64,000 nt of DNA from Carnobacterium viridans (lineage in GTDB: Bacteria; Bacillota; Bacilli; Lactobacillales; Carnobacteriaceae). Shown in pieces: positions 1 through 6,677 of this stretch. The notes beneath the pieces are model-generated. The model ran no database searches. It was not told where the DNA came from and saw only the letters and a list, made by a program, of their open reading frames with translations. The DNA is taken from assembly GCF_900102725.1 (NCBI RefSeq), contig NZ_FNJW01000008.1, positions 1,178,001 through 1,242,000 of the forward strand, written 5' to 3'. The number at the start of each line of letters is the position of its first letter. Within the stretch, counting starts at the first letter, position 1. Position numbers and translations under genes: made by a program.

Positions 1-476
1 AATCCACCATTTGTAATCATCGTTTTATTACCGTTTAGTATCCATTTATCTCCTTCTTTAACAGCTTTGGCTGTGAATCCCATTACATTAGATCCACCTT
101 GTGGTTCTGTTGAAGAAAATCCAAAAATACGATGATTTGCTTGTGGCAAGTATTTTTCTTTCAATTCTGGTGTTGCATATTTTAATACTTGATCAACTGA
201 TTTGTAATGGCCCTCTAAAGTAAAGGCAACACTGGCATTACGGACAGCAAAATCATAGATGGTTTGTGAACTAGCAATAGCATCAAACCCGGCACCACCA
301 TACTCTTCTGGTATAGTTAAACCTAAAAATCCGGTGTTTACTAGTTTATTCCATAACTCGTTAGGGAAATCTCTTTGCTTATCAATCAACATATCCAGTG
401 GTTTAACTTCTTTATCAGCAAAATCCGTAACCATCTGGTGTAACATTACTTGCGATTCGGTTAGTTTTATACTCAT
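1..476 (-). CDS. Acyl-CoA dehydrogenase, N-terminal part (cut by window edge)
   Basis: This gene was read directly on the minus strand. It starts at 476 behind an AAAGGAGTG ribosome site and runs off the left edge, so about 158 residues are visible. The segment EEYGGAG, the run FGFSSTEPQGGSN and the following ITNG are typical of the N-terminal and middle domains of FAD-dependent acyl-CoA dehydrogenases, which oxidise acyl-CoA thioesters to enoyl-CoA and pass electrons to ETF. The acyl chain cannot be told from this part. It is divergent from a Crp/Fnr regulator and shares with it a region holding a perfect FNR box, so anaerobic activation is likely. Family call firm, substrate unknown. Confidence 0.85.
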   Translation of the reverse strand, partial: MSIKLTESQVMLHQMVTDFADKEVKPLDMLIDKQRDFPNELWNKLVNTGFLGLTIPEEYGGAGFDAIASSQTIYDFAVRNASVAFTLEGHYKSVDQVLKYATPELKEKYLPQANHRIFGFSSTEPQGGSNVMGFTAKAVKEGDKWILNGNKTMITNGG

Positions 477-536
477 TATTACACTCCTTTTGTTCAGATA
501 TACACAAGAAAATTTTCAATTCGTTTAACAAAATTA

Positions 537-591
537 ACTATAGCCTATTTTTTTTTCGATAGAGTTGATTTAAATCAAGTACAGGTATAAT
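537..591. promoter_or_regulatory. Divergent promoter region with perfect FNR-type box
   Basis: The sequence TTGATTTAAATCAA at 565-578 is a perfect FNR/FLP-type palindrome. Towards the left, a -10 element TATAGT (542-537 on the minus strand) predicts a start near 530, which puts the box centre at -41.5, the classic class II activation position for the acyl-CoA dehydrogenase gene. Towards the right, TATAAT at 586-591 lies 15 bases after TTGATT at 565-570, so the same box covers the -35 region of the first regulator gene and could repress it. The motif is seen; the direction of control is inferred. Confidence 0.7.
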
Positions 592-674
592 TATAAAAAA
601 CATTTCCTTTTCTAAAGTCATGAAAACTGGTAAAATTAAGTAGTATTGTGAGGAATTACAGAGGAGAATACAGG

Positions 675-1376
675 ATGAAAAAAATTTATTCAACATCTTA
701 TCATCATACTTATCATTGTGAAAAAACAGCGCAGTGTTGTATATCTAACGTCCCCTTATTTCAATCCCTAACAACCGAACAAAAAGAACAAATTCATTCA
801 TTAATCCATCACAAACACTATTCTAAAGGAGAAACGATTTATCGACCTGGTGAACTTGCTGATTCTCTTCATGTATTACAAAGTGGTAAAATACGTGTTT
901 ATCGATTATCAGATACGGGAAAAGAACAATTGATCCGAATGGTAACTCAAGGTGAGTTCACCGGAGAATTAGCTTTGTTCAAGAAGGGTGTTTACCAAGC
1001 ATTTGCGGAAGCGCTAACGGATTGCTCGATTTGTGCTATCAAACATTCCGATTTTCGTGAGCTTCTTCTTCAATGCCCAGCTATGTCAATTGAAATGTTG
1101 GCTACAATTTCTGACAGATTGGGAACTTCTGAGCAACAAACAGCTTGGGCAACTACCGAAACTGTACGAGACCGTTTATTACACTTTTTGATTAGTTTAA
1201 CTGACACTACTGAAAAAGAACCCATTGTTGAGCTAAAGATGGCTAAAAAAGATTTAGCCTCTTATCTTGGAACCACTTCCGAATCATTAAGTCGTGAACT
1301 CACTCGGTTAGAAAAAGAAAAAGTTATTCAAGAAATGGCTTATGGAAAGTTTAAACTGAATATGCATTCCCCTTAA
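675..1376 (+). CDS. Crp/Fnr-family (FLP-like) transcription regulator 1
   Basis: This 233-residue protein has an N-terminal cyclic-nucleotide-binding-like beta domain and a C-terminal winged helix (KKDLASYLGTTSESLSREL). ATG 675 was chosen because GAGGAG lies 8 bases upstream; an in-frame GTG at 648 has no good ribosome site. Cysteines at 15, 21 and 22 near the start and at 117 and 120 in the sensor domain could hold an iron-sulfur cluster as in FNR or form a disulfide as in lactobacillal FLP. The N-terminus is also rich in His. It is the first of two tandem paralogues and sits opposite an acyl-CoA dehydrogenase gene. The effector is not known. Confidence 0.85.
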   Translation: MKKIYSTSYHHTYHCEKTAQCCISNVPLFQSLTTEQKEQIHSLIHHKHYSKGETIYRPGELADSLHVLQSGKIRVYRLSDTGKEQLIRMVTQGEFTGELALFKKGVYQAFAEALTDCSICAIKHSDFRELLLQCPAMSIEMLATISDRLGTSEQQTAWATTETVRDRLLHFLISLTDTTEKEPIVELKMAKKDLASYLGTTSESLSRELTRLEKEKVIQEMAYGKFKLNMHSP

Positions 1377-1476
1377 TTGATATCCAGCTTCATTTTTTTT
1401 TATGGATAAGAATACTTTTACATTTGCTACAATCTCTTTCCTTGAGAATGAACTTAACAAGACAACTTAATCATTC

Positions 1477-1518
1477 TTGATTGTAGTCAATTTTTTACTG
1501 TTAGTTATGAAGTAAGAT
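1477..1518 (+). promoter_or_regulatory. FNR-like box and -10 upstream of regulator 2
   Basis: TTGATTGTAGTCAA at 1477-1490 differs from the FNR consensus half-sites at one base. A -10 candidate TAAGAT at 1513-1518 predicts a start near 1525, so the box centre is again at -41.5. The resulting leader would be about 265 bases because a mobile element separates this promoter from the start codon at 1790. TATAAA at 1524-1529 is an alternative -10. Confidence 0.55.
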
Positions 1519-1542
1519 ACAAGTATAAAGAAACCACAATTC

Positions 1543-1709
1543 GGCTCTGTACTTTTTAGTGTTGATAGCTTAGTTAAATGAATGGCACGAAAATTCTGGA
1601 GGAATAGGGTTTGCTTGCTTACATTGGATTCAATGGCTCTCCACAAGTAATCTCGTCTATTCTAGAAGAAATTTTATTTTCTTGTATCAATACCATTTTA
1701 CGAAGAGTC
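1543..1709 (+). mobile_element. Short non-autonomous transposable element (MITE-like), element 1
   Basis: A 167-bp element starts with GGCTCTG and ends with an imperfect inverse (GACTCT when read from the right). It is flanked by an exact 8-bp direct repeat CACAATTC (1535-1542 and 1710-1717). Its outer parts match both ends of a longer element at 43163-43627, including the run GGCACGAAAATTCTGG and the tract AAATTTTATTTTCTT. The two halves are long imperfect inverted repeats, so the element can fold into one hairpin. No transposase is present. The 8-bp duplication and GGCTCT ends resemble the ISL3 family, an inference from general knowledge. Short reading frames inside it are not genes. Confidence 0.8.
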
Positions 1710-1789
1710 CACAATTCGAAAAAGGCAGCAAAGATTGTTATACTTACGTTATTGAATAGGCTTAAAAGTATGTTAATGGAGGGACTACA

Positions 1790-2494
1790 ATGAAAAAAGA
1801 CACTACGCACCATGATCATTCCGTTGAATCACATAAAGCTTGCGTTTCCTTAGTCCCGATTTTTAATCACTTAGAAGATGGGCAGCTAGATGAAATCATG
1901 GGAACCACTCATTCAGTTTCCTATCAAAAACATGAACTTATTTATCATGCCGGGGATGAATCTAATGCTCTTTATATTGTTAACAAAGGAAAAGTTCGTA
2001 TATATAGATTATCGGAATCAGGGAAAGAACAGTTAGTTAGGATTTTAAATCCCGGTGATTTCACTGGCGAGATGGCCTTGTTTTCTGAGTCTACCCATGA
2101 AACTTATGCAGAAGCAATGGTCAATACCAAAATATGTATGATTAATCGTTTGGATTTACAAGAGTTCCTAATGAAATACCCTTCAATTTCTTTAAAAATT
2201 TTAGCTGAGTTTTCACATCGACTTGACGCTTCTGAGAAACAGTCCTCTCGCTTCGCAACAGAAAAAGTTGATACGCGCATCGCCTTATTTTTAGTAGATT
2301 ATCTCGATAAAGAAATATCTGGAACAGATGAACTCACTTTACCAATGAGTAAAAAAGACTTAGCTTCTTATTTAGGAACCACACCTGAAACAATCAGTCG
2401 CAAATTTAACGAGCTAGAAGACCGAGGTTATATCAAACAATTGACGCATAAACAAATTCGAATAGTCGATTTAGACGGTTTGTTATTTGTTTAG
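1790..2494 (+). CDS. Crp/Fnr-family (FLP-like) transcription regulator 2
   Basis: This is a 234-residue paralogue of the preceding regulator with the same layout: sensor domain, dimer helix and winged helix (KKDLASYLGTTPETISRKF). It has one N-terminal cysteine (Cys18) and one in the sensor domain (Cys116), 98 residues apart. That two-cysteine plan is like the redox-switch FLP proteins of lactobacilli and is simpler than that of regulator 1. GGAGGG precedes ATG 1790. The putative promoter carries an FNR-like box, so cross-regulation by regulator 1 or autoregulation is possible. A strong terminator follows. Confidence 0.85.
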   Translation: MKKDTTHHDHSVESHKACVSLVPIFNHLEDGQLDEIMGTTHSVSYQKHELIYHAGDESNALYIVNKGKVRIYRLSESGKEQLVRILNPGDFTGEMALFSESTHETYAEAMVNTKICMINRLDLQEFLMKYPSISLKILAEFSHRLDASEKQSSRFATEKVDTRIALFLVDYLDKEISGTDELTLPMSKKDLASYLGTTPETISRKFNELEDRGYIKQLTHKQIRIVDLDGLLFV

Positions 2495-2510
2495 GTTAAG
2501 CATATGAGTG

Positions 2511-2568
2511 ATTAAAGTAAGGAGACTGGAATAATCATTCCAGTCTCCTTACTTTAATCGTTTTTTTC
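2511..2568. terminator. Strong bidirectional terminator
   Basis: A perfect 22-bp stem (2511-2532 with 2537-2558) and a 4-base loop are followed by a T-run. It ends the regulator 2 transcript and probably also the convergent small gene at 2606-2782. Confidence 0.9.
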
Positions 2569-2605
2569 TATTTCAACGTATTCCTTTTATTTATTACTTT
2601 CCAAA

Positions 2606-2782
2606 TCAGCCAAGTAGATTATCTCCAACTGTTTTTTTAGCTTCACTCATTAATTCTTTTTTCTCATTGTCATCAATTTTTCCATCCTCATGGGCTTGTT
2701 TAACTTCTTTTAATAATTGTCCTGCTTTTTTCGTGTCTACACTTTTGAGTTTTTGTTTCAGTTCATCAAATTTTTGACTCAT
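2606..2782 (-). CDS. Small charged helical protein, 58 residues
   Basis: This gene was read by eye. It starts at ATG 2782 with AGGAGAT upstream and stops at TGA 2606. The 58-residue product begins MSQKFDELKQKLKSVD and is rich in Lys, Glu and Asp with regular heptad-like leucines, so it should be almost wholly alpha-helical, soluble and cytoplasmic. The segment DGKIDDNEKKEL looks like the second half of an EF-hand loop, but the first calcium ligands are missing. The good ribosome site, its own terminator and clean coding character support a real gene. No function can be assigned. It could be a small stress or DNA-associated protein, which is a guess. Confidence 0.7.
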   Translation of the reverse strand: MSQKFDELKQKLKSVDTKKAGQLLKEVKQAHEDGKIDDNEKKELMSEAKKTVGDNLLG

Positions 2783-2953
2783 TTTAACATCTCCTCTTCT
2801 ATCTATTTGTAGTACATCCTAAGAATAAGAAAAACAGATGAAAATTTCAAGTAATTTGATTCATATAAAAACTAAATGAAAGCACTATCTCATTTCCAAA
2901 AATCAGCTTGATATTTGTTTGCAAACCAATTCCTTTGGACTTTATTATCAATT

Positions 2954-3337
2954 TTAAATCGTAATTTCTATCCAATTTCCTTCAGGATCGGCCACAACAC
3001 TTTCGTAGTACCCGTCTCCTGTCCAACGAGGTTGACCAATAACCGTATGCCCATCATCTAAAATAGTCTTGGTTAACGCATTGACTGCTTCTTCACTACC
3101 TACGCTAATAGCTAGGTGTGCCCAACCTAAAGGTATTTCTTCTGGTTGATAAGTAATAGTGGGTTGTTGCATCAATTCTAATCGAACTTCTGATTCAGAA
3201 AAAGTTAAAAAATAACTGGCAAAACCACGATTAGCATTTTCATAACGTTCTCCTGATTGAGCTCTAAAATACGTTTTATAGAATTGACGCATACGCTCAA
3301 TGTCTTTGACCCATAATGCTACATGTGCAATTTTCAC
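2954..3337 (-). CDS. Glyoxalase/VOC-fold protein
   Basis: The 127-residue protein has the two beta-alpha-beta-beta-beta modules of the vicinal oxygen chelate superfamily. It begins MKIAHVALWVKDIERMRQFY; the N-terminal His and the C-terminal GNWIEI with Glu are the expected metal ligands. Family members isomerise glyoxal-thiol adducts, open aromatic rings or inactivate antibiotics, and the substrate cannot be read here. Its start overlaps the stop of the upstream acetyltransferase by 4 bases, so the two genes are translated from one message. Confidence 0.8.
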   Translation of the reverse strand: MKIAHVALWVKDIERMRQFYKTYFRAQSGERYENANRGFASYFLTFSESEVRLELMQQPTITYQPEEIPLGWAHLAISVGSEEAVNALTKTILDDGHTVIGQPRWTGDGYYESVVADPEGNWIEITI

Positions 3338-3984
3338 TTAGAGACCTCTCCCTTAATTGTGGTATTCTGCTCATTCGCGATTTCTGACCAGTAAGCAGCT
3401 TGTTTATCTTCCCAGAAGTCTTTGTCTTCTTGGGTAATGTCTCGAATAACCCGACAAGGGTTTCCAACGGCTATCGTATTCGATGGAACGTTTTTTGTTA
3501 CAACGGATCCGGATCCAATAATGACATTGTCCCCAATAGTCACACCTGGGTTCACTACGGCACTTCCGCCAATCCAAACGTTATTTCCAATAGTAATCGA
3601 TGTCCCAAATTCTAATCCACTGTTGCGCACAGTTGGGTCAATTGGATGACCTGCTGTGTACAAGCATACTCGTGGCCCAAACATAGCATTATCTCCAATT
3701 TTGATTGGAGCAACATCTATCATAACGCAATCAAAGTTTGCATAAAAATTTTTGCCAATGGTAATATTTTGCCCATAATCAACTCGTAAAGTCGGCTCAA
3801 TGTAGATATTACCTGCTACTTCACCAAAAATATCCATTAGCAGTTGCGTACGATACGGCTTTTCTTCTTCAGTGGTCGCATTAAATAATCGAATTAATTG
3901 TTGTCCTTTTTGTCGCATAGCTTTCAATTCTTCTCCTTGTGCAAGGTACAATCTCTCTGCTAACATTCGTTCTTTTTCAGACAT
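3334..3984 (-). CDS. Maltose/galactoside O-acetyltransferase-like protein
   Basis: The 216-residue protein has a left-handed beta-helix built of hexapeptide repeats (for example IGDNVIIGSGSVVT) and the MAC-type N-terminal helical region (ERMLAERLYLAQGEEL). It belongs to the Maa/LacA/NodL family, which moves acetyl groups from acetyl-CoA to sugars. The catalytic His is visible in YTAGHPIDP. Length is slightly above the usual 185-205 residues because of a C-terminal extension of about 20 residues. It is the first gene of a two-gene unit with the VOC protein. The sugar acceptor is not predictable. Confidence 0.85.
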   Translation of the reverse strand: MSEKERMLAERLYLAQGEELKAMRQKGQQLIRLFNATTEEEKPYRTQLLMDIFGEVAGNIYIEPTLRVDYGQNITIGKNFYANFDCVMIDVAPIKIGDNAMFGPRVCLYTAGHPIDPTVRNSGLEFGTSITIGNNVWIGGSAVVNPGVTIGDNVIIGSGSVVTKNVPSNTIAVGNPCRVIRDITQEDKDFWEDKQAAYWSEIANEQNTTIKGEVSK

Positions 3985-4520
3985 TTGTGTATCTCCTCAT
4001 ACTCAAAATTTTATTTATACGTTCTTTTAAATACGCTTTCATTCAAAACTAAACAATGTACCTTTATCTATGTAATCTAGTAACCTTTTTATTTCTTCTA
4101 TTATCTAGAAACAAAAAAATTCTCTTTAAAAATAAAGTAAAGGTACCTCTACCATTATCTTAGCATGAATAATTAAGGATTAAAAGATACAATAACACGC
4201 TCCCAAGTATCATAATACGATATCTTATTATACTTTCATTATTAACCCTAGATAATTCATAGTTCTATGAGTTTGCATTTTAAAACCTTGTTCTTTAACG
4301 TTTATAAGAAATTTCTCTTTTCATCCATTTGATGCGTGAAAAAAGAATACCTTTTTATTCATGTAGATTTGACCAAAATACCAAACAGAGGTGCTCTATC
4401 TGTCAAATTTACGCGACAACCAAATATACTTGATTTATAGCTAGAATAGTCATTAAAACAATATATGTTACAATAAGCATGCTTATTTGCTTGAATCATC
4501 TTTATACTGGAGGTATTTAT
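3985..4520. other. Long intergenic region between divergent genes
   Basis: This 536-base AT-rich stretch lies between the acetyltransferase and the YibE/F genes. An extended -10 like TGTTACAAT at 4466-4474 may serve the rightward genes, but no convincing -35 is present. GTACCTTTA near 4070 and TAAAGGTAC about 60 bases later are inverted copies of each other. No coding region or known RNA motif was found. Confidence 0.4.
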
Positions 4521-5621
4521 TTGAATAAAAAATCTTTTTATTTATACGGCAGTATTTTGCTGTGTGTCATGCTATCTATATTATTTGTACAAAATAATTT
4601 TTATTTATACGATGACTCCATAGCAGAAGTCGTAACGGTAACCCTTAATGAACAACAAAACGCTAATGATCCAACTATTAATGATCGTTTGTTTGATCAA
4701 ACTTTAGTTGGGAAACTAGTAAATGGCGAACAAAAGGGTGAATTAATCACACTAGAGAATACTTACTCTCTATCTGGGGCATATGATTACGAGTATAAAA
4801 TAGGTGATAAACTCTTTGTCTCCATTCAAAAGAATTCAGGCAGTGATTTAAGAGGAACCATTGACGGTCCAAAACGAGATACCTATGTTTTAGCAGCTGC
4901 TTGGTTATTTATAGTAACGGTACTACTGGTTGGAAAGAAAAGCGGCTGGTTTTCAATAGTCAGTTTAATTATTAACGTCTTAGTATTGTTACTCGCATTA
5001 ACTGTCTACACAAATTCAGAAAATGCTAACTTACTGCTTATATGCAGTGGTTTAGTCTTTTTTTTCACGATTACTTCCCTATTCTTGGTTAGTGGAAATA
5101 CCGAAAAAACCTATGCTGCTATCTTAGCCACATTGACAGGAACCTTTTCTGCCCTTCTCATTGCTTTTATTGTCATGCAATTAACAGCGGAAAAAGGACT
5201 TAGATATGAGGAAATGGCTTTTATAACCAGATCTCCACAAAAAATATTTTTAGCTAGCATTCTAGTTGGTTCTTTGGGTGCTGTAATGGATATTGCGATT
5301 ACAATCACCTCTTCTCTTTATGAGTTATATGATAAAAATAACTCCATTCCACTAACGGACTTAAGAGCTTCTGGAAAGGAAATTGGTGCAGATATCATGG
5401 GCACTATGACAAATGTTTTATTTTTTGCGTATGTCAGTGGAAGCATACCAATGATTCTTCTATACTTAAAAAACGGCTCTACACTAGGTTACACCTTATC
5501 AATGAATTTATCCTTAGAATTAACCAGAGCGCTGGTTGGAAGTATTGGAATTGTACTGACCATCCCAATAAGTATCTATACTGCGACTTATTTCATTCAA
5601 AAAAGGAGGTCACATAAATGA
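4521..5621 (+). CDS. YibE/F family multispanning membrane protein 1
   Basis: The chosen start is TTG 4521, with GGAGG at 4509-4513, giving 366 residues; the ATG at 4479 has no ribosome site. An N-terminal membrane helix (about residues 5-25) is followed by an extracytoplasmic domain of roughly 100 residues with a beta-rich look (LVGKLVNGEQKGELITLEN) and then about seven or eight membrane helices. The loops GAVMDIAITITSS and GKEIGADIMGTMTNVL are hallmarks of YibE/F proteins (PF07907). Function in bacteria is poorly known; a transport role is only suggested. The stop overlaps the start of a second YibE/F protein. Confidence 0.8.
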   Translation: MNKKSFYLYGSILLCVMLSILFVQNNFYLYDDSIAEVVTVTLNEQQNANDPTINDRLFDQTLVGKLVNGEQKGELITLENTYSLSGAYDYEYKIGDKLFVSIQKNSGSDLRGTIDGPKRDTYVLAAAWLFIVTVLLVGKKSGWFSIVSLIINVLVLLLALTVYTNSENANLLLICSGLVFFFTITSLFLVSGNTEKTYAAILATLTGTFSALLIAFIVMQLTAEKGLRYEEMAFITRSPQKIFLASILVGSLGAVMDIAITITSSLYELYDKNNSIPLTDLRASGKEIGADIMGTMTNVLFFAYVSGSIPMILLYLKNGSTLGYTLSMNLSLELTRALVGSIGIVLTIPISIYTATYFIQKRRSHK

Positions 5622-6400
5622 ATGTCTTAGTATGCCTATCGATTATTTTATTTGTACTCATGAAATTGATCAGTGGCGAAAAAGGGACAAGATCGTTTAT
5701 TGCTCTTTTTTTAAACTTTGGTATCACTCTTTTGACGGTACTCTTAATGACAAGAGAAGCATTTAATCCGATTTTTCTAACTATGATTGCTTGCATCTTT
5801 ATTAGTTGCATCAACCTCTTTTATATAAATACGATAAATCTTAAATCCGTTATTTCATTTATTGCAACACTGATGACACTTTTCTTTTTAGTCGGGCTTA
5901 TTTTTATATTTGTTGAAAAAGCTATGATACAGGGATTTGGTATAGAAGAGATAGAAGAGCTTTCTTTTTTCAATCTCTATGTTGGGGTAAATTTTCTTGA
6001 AATCGCTAGTTGTACAATCATAATGGGTTCTATAGGAGCTATTACAGACACTTCTATTTCCATTTCTTCTGCAATGAACGAGATTTTTATCCATAACCCA
6101 TTCATGGACCGCTACAACCTTTTTAAATCCGGTATGAATGTTGGAAAAGATATTCTGGGCACCACTACAAACACTTTGTATTTCGCATTTATTGGTGGGT
6201 ATTTAGCTTTAATCGTTTGGTTTAAAGACTTATCTTACTCACTTAGTGAAGTGATCAATTCTAAGGTATTCAGTTCAGAAGTCATTTCCATATTCTGTAT
6301 TGGAACAGGCGCCATTTTGATCATACCGATTACTGCTTGGCTTACAGCCTTTATGTTAACGCGGCGTAAAAAGAACGTTTCTGTAAGTGAGGAAGTTTGA
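5618..6400 (+). CDS. YibE/F family multispanning membrane protein 2
   Basis: The 260-residue protein overlaps its upstream partner by 4 bases and has its own AAGGAGG site. It has about seven membrane helices and carries the family loops GAITDTSISISSAM and GKDILGTTTNTLYFAF, but it lacks the extracytoplasmic domain of protein 1. The pair probably forms a heteromeric membrane complex, inferred from overlap and complementary architecture. A terminator follows at 6468-6519. No substrate can be named. Confidence 0.8.
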   Translation: MNVLVCLSIILFVLMKLISGEKGTRSFIALFLNFGITLLTVLLMTREAFNPIFLTMIACIFISCINLFYINTINLKSVISFIATLMTLFFLVGLIFIFVEKAMIQGFGIEEIEELSFFNLYVGVNFLEIASCTIIMGSIGAITDTSISISSAMNEIFIHNPFMDRYNLFKSGMNVGKDILGTTTNTLYFAFIGGYLALIVWFKDLSYSLSEVINSKVFSSEVISIFCIGTGAILIIPITAWLTAFMLTRRKKNVSVSEEV

Positions 6401-6467
6401 TAAAATTAGAAAACCTGCTTCAATACCAAATTGGAGCTATTTTCAAAGGAAAACAAAGATTTTTGGC

Positions 6468-6519
6468 CTCACTCTTTCGTGGAGAAGTCTTTCATAGAAA
6501 AGAGTGAGACTCCTTTTTT
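6468..6519 (+). terminator. Terminator after the YibE/F genes
   Basis: A 10-bp stem (CTCACTCTTT at 6468-6477 with AAAGAGTGAG at 6499-6508) is followed by a T-run at 6513-6519. Confidence 0.65.
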
Positions 6520-6619
6520 ACTCCACTTTAACGTGAACTGTACTTTCATGGAAAAGTGAACACTTTTTTTAGTCTCACTCTATTATTTGAGACCTCCCCC
6601 AAAATAATAATCCAGATGC

Positions 6620-6658
6620 AAAGAAAGGGCTGAGATAAACCATCTCAGCCCTTTCTTT
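6620..6658 (-). terminator. Terminator of the ABC exporter operon
   Basis: A perfect 17-bp stem (6620-6636 with 6642-6658) lies just beyond the stop codon of the exporter gene. The T-rich flanks on both strands would let it work in both directions. Confidence 0.85.
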
Positions 6659-6677
6659 TAGGTATTCATTCTGGTTG

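Noticed and set aside
1611-1793. Open frame of 60 residues upstream of regulator 2
   Set aside because: It lies almost wholly in the MITE-like element, and homologous sequence in element 2 does not keep the frame.
4000-4480. Riboswitch before the YibE/F genes
   Set aside because: No conserved RNA motif or terminator-like stem near the start codon was recognised.
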